From Chitinophaga pinensis (GTDB lineage Bacteria > Bacteroidota > Bacteroidia > NS11-12g > UBA955), in contig CAMDUE010000006.1 in assembly GCA_945877575.1 (NCBI GenBank), positions 96,767-146,656 on the forward strand: DNA of 49,890 bases, given 5' to 3'. Below the pieces are notes generated by a model. The model was not told the DNA's origin and did no database searches. It saw only the letters and a list, made by a program, of their open reading frames with translations. A program made the translations under genes and the position numbers. Every line of letters begins with the position of its first letter. The first letter of the stretch is position 1. Positions 16,052-24,331 of this stretch are shown piece after piece.

Positions 16052-17002
16052 TATATGAAACGCGTATCCAATGCCGAAAACCCATGAGTTTTGCCAAGCG
16101 TTGGTGCCGGGTTTGACCAGGTCTTTGTCGAAGATGGAGATTAAAGTGTAGTTTAAGTTGAGGTATTTAGTGAGACGGGCCGAAAGGCCAATGTCTATAC
16201 GAGAATCTAAAAGTGCGCGATCTGTTTGGTAGGGTAGAAAGCCCAAGTAGTTGAGCTTGGCGGTGTACATTTCTTTGGGACCAAAATTGCGCGTGCCACC
16301 CATTTGGACTTGCATACCGAATTCGTTGTCAATGTATTGTCCTTTTTGAACACGAGCAATGACCTCGGTGTTGCGGAGGTTGTACAAATCTTGATTGATG
16401 ACGTAGGTTTGTTTGAGGGTAACATAACCAAGACGAATGAAGGAGTTTCGGTAGAATTTATTTTCAGTACCTATGGCTAACTGTGTTTGTCCCTGCGATA
16501 GGAAACTGGTGGTCATGGTTGTAAGTTCTCTTCCGATGGGGTCTTTTGTGTAGATATAACCGGGTAGAAGTTGCGTTTGAAAATTGAGTCCACCGTACAT
16601 AGATAGGGTAGGGTATTCATCGAATTCCATACCCAATTTACTGTCTAAAAAGACGTTGTCAATGTTCTTTCTGGTGCTCCAAAAGCCATCTCCGAAAATG
16701 TCGCTCTGTCGGTTAGCAATGACACCCACGTTGATTTTGAGGGTATTATCCCAACTCATCCGCTCCTTTTTAAGATTGGCTCCGGCACTAATTAGACCAG
16801 CAAAGCTGATATTGTTGCTAGAGCCGCTGTTCCAATTGGGGGATGAGTTGGCTAATGAGAAGTTAAATTTAAAATCAGCACCGTATTCCCAAATACGGCT
16901 AGCTGTTGAGTCACGACGAAATTGGTTTCCGCTGTTGGTAGGGGTAGACGATGGAACGTCCCCCGAAAACAGAAATCCCAAAAATGCCGCGGCTAAATGC
17001 AT
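16049..17002 (-). CDS. DUF3078 outer-membrane protein
   Basis: 317 residues. A hydrophobic N-terminus (AAAFLGFLFSG) serves as signal peptide. The DUF3078 pattern is visible in NISFAGLISAGANLKKERMSWDNTLKINVG, read in two parts: a strand with a central Gly-rich turn and then W-D/N-N-x-L. Alternating amphipathic strands continue to the C-terminus, which ends in aromatic/hydrophobic FGIGYAFHI, a typical barrel end recognised by the BAM machinery. Function unknown. It lies 25 bases downstream of sucC on the same strand. The stop codon is part of repeat array 2. Confidence 0.75.
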   Translation of the reverse strand: MHLAAAFLGFLFSGDVPSSTPTNSGNQFRRDSTASRIWEYGADFKFNFSLANSSPNWNSGSSNNISFAGLISAGANLKKERMSWDNTLKINVGVIANRQSDIFGDGFWSTRKNIDNVFLDSKLGMEFDEYPTLSMYGGLNFQTQLLPGYIYTKDPIGRELTTMTTSFLSQGQTQLAIGTENKFYRNSFIRLGYVTLKQTYVINQDLYNLRNTEVIARVQKGQYIDNEFGMQVQMGGTRNFGPKEMYTAKLNYLGFLPYQTDRALLDSRIDIGLSARLTKYLNLNYTLISIFDKDLVKPGTNAWQNSWVFGIGYAFHI

Positions 17003-17027
17003 GAAAAAACTTAGGGCGGGCGGTAGA

Positions 17028-18245
17028 TTAGGCTTCTTTTAGAACCTTTTCAACCAATTCAGCAGCCTCTTTAAGGGCAATCGCAGAGAATACCTTCAAA
17101 CCGCTTTCATCAATGATGCGCTTAGCTTCTTCGGCATTAGTACCTTGCAAACGAACAATGATGGGGATTTTTACATCACCAATTTTTTTGTACGCCTCAA
17201 CAACACCATTTGCAACGCGATCGCAACGAACGATACCGCCAAAAATGTTGATCAAAATGGCCTTAACTCCAGGATCGCTCATGATGATTCTGAAACCAGC
17301 TTCAACGGTTTCAGCGTTAGCAGTACCCCCTACATCTAGGAAGTTTGCAGGTTCACCGCCTGACAATTTGATGATATCCATGGTAGCCATAGCAAGTCCA
17401 GCACCGTTAACCATACAACCCACGTTTCCGTCGAGTTTTACATAGTTAAGGTTGAATTTACCAGCTTCAACTTCTGTAGGATCTTCTTCAGCAATATCGC
17501 GCAACTCGATGAAATCTTTGTGGCGGTAAAGGGCGTTGTCATCAAGATTTACTTTGGCGTCAACGGCAATAATTTTATCGTCAGAAGTCTTAAGAACAGG
17601 GTTGATTTCGAACATCGCAGAATCGGTTTCATCGTAAGCTTTGTACAAAGCGGTTACAAATCTCACCATTTCTTTGAAAGCGTTGCCTTCTAATCCTAGG
17701 TTGAAAGCAATTTTACGAGCTTGGAAAGGCTGTAAACCGGTAGCTGGGTGCACCCATTCTCTGTGAATTTTCTCAGGAGTGTGCTCTGCTACTTCTTCAA
17801 TATCCATACCACCTTCAGTGGTGTAAATGATTACATTTTGCTTTTTAGTACGATCTAATAAAACGCTCATGTAGTATTCTTTAGGTTCGTTAGCACCTGG
17901 ATAGAATACGTCTTGAGCAACATAAACTTTATTCACTACTTTACCAGCAGCGCCTGTTTGGATGGTAACCAAAGTACCGCCCAACAAGTTTTTAGCAATT
18001 TCAGCTGCACCTTCGGGCGACTTAGCCACTTGAACACCGCGGTGCTCAGTACCTTGGATTTTACCTTTTCCGCGACCACCGGCATGGATTTGGGCTTTCA
18101 CCACACACCATCCGCTGTTGTATTCGTCGCGCACGCGCTCAGCAGCAGCAAGTGCTTCTTCGGGAGTTTCGGCTACAAAACCATTTTGCACGGCTACTCC
18201 GTACTTTTTCAAAATTTCCTTAGCTTGATATTCGTGAATGTTCAT
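17028..18245 (-). CDS. sucC: Succinyl-CoA synthetase subunit beta (ADP-forming)
   Basis: 405 residues. MNIHEYQAKEILKKYGV is the canonical start, followed by the ATP-grasp region with KAQIHAGGRGKGKI, FEINPV and DVGGTA. VKAILINIFGGIVRCD lies in the C-terminal CoA-ligase-like domain. SucC with SucD converts succinyl-CoA to succinate with nucleotide triphosphate formation in the TCA cycle. sucD is not next to it, which is common in Bacteroidota. Start sites of sucC and the divergent ABC ATPase share a 66-base spacer holding both promoters. Confidence 0.96.
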   Translation of the reverse strand: MNIHEYQAKEILKKYGVAVQNGFVAETPEEALAAAERVRDEYNSGWCVVKAQIHAGGRGKGKIQGTEHRGVQVAKSPEGAAEIAKNLLGGTLVTIQTGAAGKVVNKVYVAQDVFYPGANEPKEYYMSVLLDRTKKQNVIIYTTEGGMDIEEVAEHTPEKIHREWVHPATGLQPFQARKIAFNLGLEGNAFKEMVRFVTALYKAYDETDSAMFEINPVLKTSDDKIIAVDAKVNLDDNALYRHKDFIELRDIAEEDPTEVEAGKFNLNYVKLDGNVGCMVNGAGLAMATMDIIKLSGGEPANFLDVGGTANAETVEAGFRIIMSDPGVKAILINIFGGIVRCDRVANGVVEAYKKIGDVKIPIIVRLQGTNAEEAKRIIDESGLKVFSAIALKEAAELVEKVLKEA

Positions 18246-18250
18246 ATAGG

Positions 18251-18282
18251 TTGGAATTCCGACGCGAAAATAATTAACTTTG
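18251..18282 (+). promoter_or_regulatory. Promoter of the LolD-like ABC ATPase
   Basis: TTG (18251-18253), 21 bases, TAACTTTG (18275-18282), then 29 bases to the GTG start. A minus-strand element TATTTTCG for sucC (18265-18272) lies between the two boxes, so the divergent promoters overlap and may compete. Confidence 0.5.
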
Positions 18283-18311
18283 ACCCCATTCCCGCAATAA
18301 TTTTACAAAAA

Positions 18312-18962
18312 GTGATATCATGCATTGAACTTCGCAAACAATACGGCCAACTAGAGGTCCTAAAAGGGGTGTCTCTCGATGTCCATGAGCGCGAAATTAT
18401 CAGCATCACCGGCGAAAGCGGCGCAGGAAAAAGTACCTTATTACATTTAATAGGCACCCTAGATCGTCCAACTTCAGGTCAGGTGTTGTTTCGTGGGGAT
18501 GATATTTCGAAATTAACCGGCAAGAAATTATCGGCTTTCAGAAACCAGAATTTGGGATTTATCTTCCAATTTCACCAGCTCGTTCCAGAATTAACGGCCA
18601 TAGAAAATGCCTTTTTACCGCGTTTAATTTCTGGGGATAGCCGTTCGGCTGCAGAAAAATCAGCCAAAGAAATGCTAGACTACTTGGGCCTGACAGACCG
18701 CATGAATCACCGTCCAAGCGAATTATCGGGCGGCGAGCAGCAACGAGTATCTATTGCAAGAGCTCTGAGTATGCGTCCATCGTTAATCTTAGCCGATGAA
18801 CCCACCGGAAATTTAGATACAAAAAACGCCAAGCTGATTCACGAGCTCTTCTTCAAGATGCGCGATGACTTCAACTTGACGTTCATTATAGTGACCCACA
18901 ATCAGGAACTAGCCAAACTCTCTGACCGACAGGTAGTGATTGTGGATGGGGTTTTAGACTAG
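18312..18962 (+). CDS. ABC transporter ATPase, LolD-like
   Basis: 216 residues from a GTG start. Walker A GESGAGKST is at residues 34-42, the Q loop in GFIFQFHQLVPELTA, the signature LSGGEQQRVSIARAL, and Walker B LILADEPTGNLD with the H loop in VTHN. Length and the NLGFIFQFHQLVPELTA stretch match LolD, the ATPase of the lipoprotein-releasing LolCDE complex; relation to MacB/FtsE-type ATPases cannot be excluded and no permease is adjacent. The GTG is preferred because LolD homologues begin two to three residues before IELRKQYG-like motifs. The last codons GAC TAG already belong to heptad array 3. Confidence 0.85.
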   Translation: MISCIELRKQYGQLEVLKGVSLDVHEREIISITGESGAGKSTLLHLIGTLDRPTSGQVLFRGDDISKLTGKKLSAFRNQNLGFIFQFHQLVPELTAIENAFLPRLISGDSRSAAEKSAKEMLDYLGLTDRMNHRPSELSGGEQQRVSIARALSMRPSLILADEPTGNLDTKNAKLIHELFFKMRDDFNLTFIIVTHNQELAKLSDRQVVIVDGVLD

Positions 18963-19075
18963 AGACTAGAGACTAGGGACTAGGGACTAGGGACTAGGGA
19001 CTAGGGACTAGAGACTAGGGACTAGAGACTAGAGACTGGTACTTGGTACCAGGTACCAGGTACCAGGTACTAAGA
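18957..19075. repeat. Degenerate heptad tandem array 3 (17 units)
   Basis: Seventeen in-phase 7-bp units: twelve-fold block of GACTAGG/GACTAGA/GACTGGT, then units of the AGGTACC type (ACTTGGT, ACCAGGT three times, ACTAAGA). It begins in the last sense codon of the ABC ATPase, supplies that gene's TAG, and ends directly against the stop codon (19076-19078) of the convergent gene. Confidence 0.93.
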
Positions 19076-20197
19076 TCAGTTTCTCTCGTAACGATCTTTA
19101 GCGTTCCAACCCATGGAAATACCAAAGCGCCAGCCCCATTTACCGGGTACAGCAAATACGTTTATGGGAATGTTTAATTTGCCTGATTTGAAGGTTTTTC
19201 CAGCTGCAAATAAGAAGCCAGTTGCAATTACCGTAGTGCCGCGGCTGTCTGGTGCGGTTATTATATCGCCACTTTGATTGGGGCTTGGTTCTCCTAAAAC
19301 GAAGTTTTGAGATTGGTCATTGCTGGGGAAAAATCCTTCAGCAGATCTAGAAATGGCAAAGTTTGGACCGAAGGCGAATTCCCAACCGTTAACGTTGTTT
19401 CTCAAACCATTTAATAAGGTTATCGAAGGTATAACTCTTCCTTGGTCTAAACCGGTAATCATAGGTATGAACTCAAATAAAGCTTGGAAGTTTCCTTCGT
19501 TGAGGTATTGTTTTTCAAATTGATAACCAAATTGAAACATAAATGGATTTCCATTGTATCCACCGGCATTTTCACTTCTAGTCATTAAGGTGCCCAAGTA
19601 TCCTGTCATAAAGGTTGCGCCCATACGTGGTCCATCCGATTGCAAACGAGGAGCATAAGGGTTGTTGATGGCGTTGTCAAAATCTGCGCGTTTGGTTAAT
19701 TTAGTAACAAGTTCATTGTCGTTTGGAACATTAAATAGGTCATTTACACAAATGCGCAACATTTGGAATTCTGTGCCAGGAATGACTAAGAATTCACGAA
19801 CTTTTTGGGTTTCAAAGTTTCCTTTGTTAACGTCTAATATTCTCAATGAAACGTTCAAGTTTTCTCCCATTTGAGAGATTGATCCGCTCAGCATTTTGTC
19901 AACTTTTAGTTTTTTACCTACTTCTTGAAGACAAATTTTTGAGTAGCAATTAAGAAGGTCTAAAGAATCACGGCGGGCGATGTATTCAATATCATATTTA
20001 TCCATGACTTCAAAATAGCCTACGCGAATTAATTCGTTTGTTAAAAATTGGATGGCCTGAATTTGGTTCATTTTGTAACCTCTTACATCGAAATCTACAA
20101 CCGCAATGCTTTGTTTAGCTACTGCATCATATTGTGCAGTTAAGTTGCTGGAAATTAGTGTAATGCACACTAGAAATAACAGTCTCATTTTTTTCAT
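19076..20197 (-). CDS. CsgG/TolB-like protein with C-terminal barrel-like region
   Basis: 373 residues from ATG at 20195-20197. The signal peptide is MRLLFLVCITLISSNLTAQ. Residues 28-140 (QSIAVVDFDVRGY, ELIRVGYFEVMDKYDIEYI, VDKMLSGSISQMGENLNVSLRILDV) follow the CsgG/LpoB/TolB N-terminal pattern: an AVxDF opening, 'L...L...g.F.Vvdr', and 'd.iv.G.i......v.v.l.Dv'. From about residue 190 the sequence has alternating Gly/aromatic strands ending MGWNAKDRYERN, suggesting a beta-barrel or sandwich. It is likely periplasmic or outer-membrane; function unknown. It ends against heptad array 3. Confidence 0.65.
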   Translation of the reverse strand: MKKMRLLFLVCITLISSNLTAQYDAVAKQSIAVVDFDVRGYKMNQIQAIQFLTNELIRVGYFEVMDKYDIEYIARRDSLDLLNCYSKICLQEVGKKLKVDKMLSGSISQMGENLNVSLRILDVNKGNFETQKVREFLVIPGTEFQMLRICVNDLFNVPNDNELVTKLTKRADFDNAINNPYAPRLQSDGPRMGATFMTGYLGTLMTRSENAGGYNGNPFMFQFGYQFEKQYLNEGNFQALFEFIPMITGLDQGRVIPSITLLNGLRNNVNGWEFAFGPNFAISRSAEGFFPSNDQSQNFVLGEPSPNQSGDIITAPDSRGTTVIATGFLFAAGKTFKSGKLNIPINVFAVPGKWGWRFGISMGWNAKDRYERN

Positions 20198-20215
20198 GGT
20201 CTTTATTTTATTGAT

Positions 20216-20245
20216 TTGTGTACAAAATTGTGTAGTTGTATCAAC
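20216..20245. promoter_or_regulatory. Repeat motifs between the CsgG-like and HTH genes
   Basis: TTGTGTA occurs twice as a direct repeat (20216-20222, 20228-20234), followed by the inverted repeat GTTG-TAT-CAAC (20235-20245). The spacer is divergent, so this may be an operator, possibly of the adjacent HTH protein. No direct evidence of binding. Confidence 0.3.
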
Positions 20246-20313
20246 AAGAAATAACGGAAATTTACAAATGGAGAAAGTATTTTTAAGGCTTTTCCGTAAT
20301 TTGCTAGAATATT

Positions 20314-21324
20314 TTGAAAAATTCATCACCCAATAGACCCGCCCAACTCGCTTTTGTGGAAGTTCTCAAGAGGGCTGCCCCTATGAACATTAACCTCGCT
20401 GAAGAAATAGCTGCTCTGTTTGAAATTAGCTTGGATTCGGTGTACAGAAGGATGAGAGGCGAAACCGATTTCTCTCTTGAGGAAGTGGTTGCACTCTGCG
20501 ACAATTTTAACATCCCCCTAGAAGATGCATTGAGCCCCAAAAGTAAGATGGTCAGTTTTAGAGCCAATGACCTTTCAAATGAGTCACAATCATTTGCTGC
20601 TTATTTAAAGGTGTTGTATTCTGATTTGCGTTGGGTGAGACAATGGGATAATGCCGAAATCATTTATGCAGCAGAAGACCTTCCTGTGTTTTACCATTTT
20701 TTCTTTCCGCGGTTGGCAAGATTTAAAATGGTTTATTGGAACAAGTCCATACTTGGCTCGGTTGATTTGAAGCAGTCTTTCGTTGAGGATATTCTCATCC
20801 CCGACTCATGGCGGGAAGAAGTCCCTAAAATTCAACAAACCTTTTTGGAAATGCCATCTACTGAAGTTTGGCATGAAGATACTTTGAAAAGTACGTTTAG
20901 ACAGCTTGAATATTATGCATCGGCGGGCTATTTTAAAGATATTAACGTAGCACTTGAAGTCGTTGACGAAATTGAAGCCTTAGTTTTGATGTTGAAATCG
21001 CAAGCAGTTCAAGGGAAAAAGTACAATCCTATAAAAAAGGAATTCACAGAAACCCCTTATGAGTTGTATATCAGCGATGTAATGATTGGGACGAACTGCG
21101 TATTTTTAAGGTCTTCCGGACAGAATGCGTCTTACTTGGGGTATAACACGTTTAATTTCATTCAAACCAAGAACGAAGCGTTTAACCGGCAGGCAATTGG
21201 CTGGTTGGAAAACTTGATGTCGAAAAGCGAAAAGGTATCAGGTGTTTCAGAAAAGAATAGAAATCGTTATTTTGCTCAAGTTGCACAAGAAATTGAGCAA
21301 TTGCGCAAACGAATTTCACCATGA
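20314..21324 (+). CDS. HTH transcriptional regulator (BetR/XRE-like)
   Basis: 336 residues from a TTG start; the frame is closed by TAG nine bases upstream, so only ATT, TTG or an internal ATG (residue 24) are possible. Residues 25-70 form a helix-turn-helix: LAEEIAALFEISLDSVYRRMRGETDFSLEEVVALCDNF read in parts, the BetR-like pattern of Bacteroidota regulators. The remaining 260 residues are mostly helical, with tandem Trp/Tyr-rich segments, and I do not recognise a named domain. It overlaps recQ by four bases (ATGA), so the pair is coupled. Target genes unknown. Confidence 0.65.
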   Translation: MKNSSPNRPAQLAFVEVLKRAAPMNINLAEEIAALFEISLDSVYRRMRGETDFSLEEVVALCDNFNIPLEDALSPKSKMVSFRANDLSNESQSFAAYLKVLYSDLRWVRQWDNAEIIYAAEDLPVFYHFFFPRLARFKMVYWNKSILGSVDLKQSFVEDILIPDSWREEVPKIQQTFLEMPSTEVWHEDTLKSTFRQLEYYASAGYFKDINVALEVVDEIEALVLMLKSQAVQGKKYNPIKKEFTETPYELYISDVMIGTNCVFLRSSGQNASYLGYNTFNFIQTKNEAFNRQAIGWLENLMSKSEKVSGVSEKNRNRYFAQVAQEIEQLRKRISP

Positions 21325-23216
21325 GTGACAGCACTACACCCGAAGAAATATTAAAAAAACATTGGGGTTTCGATCGTTTTCGAGATGGTCAACTAAATAT
21401 CATTCAATCAGTTATTTCTGGAAATGATACACTTGCCTTGTTGCCAACAGGCGGTGGAAAGAGCATCTGTTTTCAAGTGCCTGGACTTCTTTTAGGGGGA
21501 CTTACACTCGTGGTATCGCCCTTGATTGCGTTGATGAAAGATCAAGTTGACGGACTAAAACAACGGAATATTTCGGCCAATTTCATTCACAGCGCCCTAA
21601 CTTGGAAAGAAATTAAAGGCATTATGGAAAATGCCCTTAAAGGACATTACTCCTTTTTATATGTATCGCCTGAAAGACTGCTTTCTCAAAATTTTACGGA
21701 ATATCTGCCCAATCTGAATATAAAATTATTGGTGGTAGATGAGGCTCATTGCATTAGTTCTTGGGGAAGTGATTTCAGGCCTTCGTTCAAAGAAATTTAC
21801 AAAGTCAGAGAATTTTTATCTGCCAAAACACCCGTTGCCGCCTTTACTGCGTCTGCGCCCGATTGGATTCAAGAGGATATTATTTCGGGATTGCAATTAA
21901 AGAATCATAAAAAATTTCAAGGTGAATTTGGACGAAATAACTTGGTTTTTCAAGCAATTTATGCAGAAAATAAACGCGATTTATTGCTGCATGCATTGAA
22001 ACATACCACTGGGTGTTCTATCGTGTTTGGAAGCACGCGAAAAGAAGTTCAGGATTGTGCTCAATGGCTAGCCGAAGAAGGCATTTCATCGCATTTTTAT
22101 CACGGCGGACTTCCAAGCGAGGAACGATCTAAAAAGCAAACCGAATGGATGCAGAACAAAGTAAGGGTGATGGTGTGTACCAATGCTTTTGGCATGGGCG
22201 TTGACAAACCCGATGTTCGGTATGTTTTCCATTTGTCACCAAGCGCTACACCCGAAGACTATTATCAAGAAGCAGGAAGAGCAGGGAGAGATGGCAATAA
22301 GAGCTTTTGCATTTTGTTTTACAACTCGTCTGATTGGTTGAAATCAATAGAGTTTATTGCGCAGCAACATCCCCCGATAGAAACCTTGAAACAATGTTAC
22401 CATGCGGTCATGAATTCTTTGGGAATTGCACCAGGCAACGGACAAGACAGCGTGAATGCAATAGATTGGACATTGATTGCTGAAAAGTACAAGATTTCGG
22501 TATCGCAAATGTTCTTTTCTATCAAAATCATTGAGAAATTGAAGCTCTGGCACCTCAGTGAGGGATTTAATAGTCCCTCGAAAATCAAGATGCAAATGGA
22601 TTACTCAGAGGTTTATGACTTTAAAATCAGGTACGAAAAGTTCGATTCTTTGTTGGATGTTTTGATGCGCGGATTTGGGGGGATTTTTGAGCACTTCACC
22701 ACCGTAATTGAACCTCAATTGGCTCGAAAAGCCTTATTGACAGAAGATGAATTGACTAAACAACTGGGTGTGCTCCAAAAGGCGGGAGTTATAGATTACA
22801 TTCCTCGGAGCAATTTGCCCATGTTGACTTTGTTGGAACCTCGATCAATGTATCCAAGCTTCGATATGAAAATCGTGGAAGCACTGAAGAAAAGGAGGCT
22901 AGAGGCATTGTCAAAAATGCAAGAATATTCACAGAATAAGGCATGTAGATCCAATTTTTGGGTGAATTATTTCACTGGAGAACCTTCTGGAAATTGCTTT
23001 ACTTGCGATAATTGCAAAAAGAAGTTTGCTAAACCTCAACCCAGTAGAATTCAAAAAGAAATTCTCGAAAGATTGTCAAAGCCATCAGATTTTTTTGAGT
23101 TTACACAGAACTTTCCTCTGGAATTTAGAGACAACTTTTTGGATCAGTTGAATAAACTAATGGATGAAGGTAAAATTCAGAAATCGGCCGATAATCAATT
23201 AAGTTTGCAGGCTTGA
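21321..23216 (+). CDS. recQ: ATP-dependent DNA helicase RecQ
   Basis: 631 residues. Walker A LPTGGGKS is at residues 41-48, DEAH at residues 140-143, and motif VI QEAGRAGRDG marks superfamily 2. The RecQ C-terminal zinc region is present as CRSNFWVNYFTGE followed by CFTCDNC. There is no obvious HRDC domain after it; short RecQ proteins of this kind are common in Bacteroidota. RecQ unwinds DNA 3' to 5' in recombination and repair and in other organisms can unwind G-quadruplexes, of interest given the GGG arrays here. The start overlaps the HTH gene; the stop overlaps the TTG of the next gene. Confidence 0.93.
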   Translation: MSDSTTPEEILKKHWGFDRFRDGQLNIIQSVISGNDTLALLPTGGGKSICFQVPGLLLGGLTLVVSPLIALMKDQVDGLKQRNISANFIHSALTWKEIKGIMENALKGHYSFLYVSPERLLSQNFTEYLPNLNIKLLVVDEAHCISSWGSDFRPSFKEIYKVREFLSAKTPVAAFTASAPDWIQEDIISGLQLKNHKKFQGEFGRNNLVFQAIYAENKRDLLLHALKHTTGCSIVFGSTRKEVQDCAQWLAEEGISSHFYHGGLPSEERSKKQTEWMQNKVRVMVCTNAFGMGVDKPDVRYVFHLSPSATPEDYYQEAGRAGRDGNKSFCILFYNSSDWLKSIEFIAQQHPPIETLKQCYHAVMNSLGIAPGNGQDSVNAIDWTLIAEKYKISVSQMFFSIKIIEKLKLWHLSEGFNSPSKIKMQMDYSEVYDFKIRYEKFDSLLDVLMRGFGGIFEHFTTVIEPQLARKALLTEDELTKQLGVLQKAGVIDYIPRSNLPMLTLLEPRSMYPSFDMKIVEALKKRRLEALSKMQEYSQNKACRSNFWVNYFTGEPSGNCFTCDNCKKKFAKPQPSRIQKEILERLSKPSDFFEFTQNFPLEFRDNFLDQLNKLMDEGKIQKSADNQLSLQA

Positions 23217-24322
23217 AACTGATTTTTACGGTCATAAACGATTTAACAACTGATCAGCGAATGATTCGCATTTGCAGTGCCTTGTCTGAAGCCGGTCATG
23301 AAGTTGAATTGGTGGGTAGAAATAAGAGAGATTCACAGTCCCTGGCAACTAGAAACTATAAACAAACCCGATTGAATTGCTGGTTTGAAAAAGGAAAGTT
23401 CTTTTACCTTGAATACAATCTTAGGTTGTTTTTTTATTTACTTGGTAGGCAAGATTATTTTCTGACGGCCATTGATTTAGATACGGCTCTAACGGCTGTG
23501 GGGTTAAACATTTTCCAAAAAAAGCCATTCTTTTTTGATGCCCATGAAATGTTCACCGAAGTTCCAGAGGTGATAGATAGAAAAAGCGTTCAAAAAATAT
23601 GGCTGAAAGTAGAAGCGAGTGTTTTTCGGCGTGCGAAAAAGATTTATACCGTTGGATTTGCTTTGAAGAAGTTTTTTGAAGATAGACATCATAGAAGTGA
23701 TGTCATGGTTGTTAGAAATGCACCCAATTCAAAAAGGGAATCTGTACAAATACCGGTAGAAATAAATTTGCCGTCAGAGCCGTTTATTTTGTATCAAGGC
23801 GCTTTGAATAAGGGTAGAGGGCTGGAGAGGCTCATTCAAATATTAAAGGATTACTCGTTGAATTATCCCTTGGTTTTGGTAGGGGATGGAGATGTCAGGC
23901 AAGAGCTTGAAAGAATGGTGAATTCAATGGGTTTGCAAAAACAAGTATTTTTTGTGGGTCAAGTTTCGCCTATTTATTTACCTGAAATATCGCGAAGGGC
24001 AAGGATAGGTTACAATGTGAGTGAAAATTTAGGATTGAGTTATTTTTATTCGTTGAACAATAAGTTCTTTGATTACGTAGAAGCTGAATTGCCCTCGGTA
24101 ATCAATGATTTTCCGGAATACGTTGAACACTGTAAAAAATTTTCTGTGGGTATTTTGGTTTCGAATGCGAATCAGGAAATTGCAGATGCCTTAAAGAAAT
24201 TGATTGAAGATGAAGTGGCATATCAAAAGATCAAGAATCAGTGTTCATTGGCAAGAAATGTTTGGAATTGGGAGTGTGAAAAACAAATTTTGATAGATAT
24301 TTACCAAGAATTTAAGCAGTAA
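23213..24322 (+). CDS. Glycosyltransferase, GT4-like
   Basis: 369 residues from a TTG that overlaps the recQ stop (TTGA). The N-terminus KLIFTVINDLTTDQRMIRICSALSEAGHEVELVGR, read in two parts, is the GT-B acceptor domain opening. The GT4-like donor domain shows ILYQGALNKGRGLERLI and later LVLVGDGDVRQELERM. The E-x7-E motif region is less clear, in YSLNNKFFDYVEAELPSVIND. Likely adds a sugar to a surface glycan at the cytoplasmic face; donor unknown. Followed by a second glycosyltransferase after nine bases. Confidence 0.82.
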   Translation: MKLIFTVINDLTTDQRMIRICSALSEAGHEVELVGRNKRDSQSLATRNYKQTRLNCWFEKGKFFYLEYNLRLFFYLLGRQDYFLTAIDLDTALTAVGLNIFQKKPFFFDAHEMFTEVPEVIDRKSVQKIWLKVEASVFRRAKKIYTVGFALKKFFEDRHHRSDVMVVRNAPNSKRESVQIPVEINLPSEPFILYQGALNKGRGLERLIQILKDYSLNYPLVLVGDGDVRQELERMVNSMGLQKQVFFVGQVSPIYLPEISRRARIGYNVSENLGLSYFYSLNNKFFDYVEAELPSVINDFPEYVEHCKKFSVGILVSNANQEIADALKKLIEDEVAYQKIKNQCSLARNVWNWECEKQILIDIYQEFKQ

Positions 24323-24331
24323 CAAAGAGAA

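Noticed and set aside
15753-16097. Minus-strand frame with repeated Tyr/Gly/Leu/Gln/Thr/Asp motif
   Set aside because: It reads through heptad array 2 between the tail of prfC and the tail of DUF3078; no gene-like start or domain.
17913-18311. Long N-terminal extension of the ABC ATPase frame
   Set aside because: It is antisense to sucC and has no resemblance to ABC proteins; the domain starts just after the GTG at 18312.
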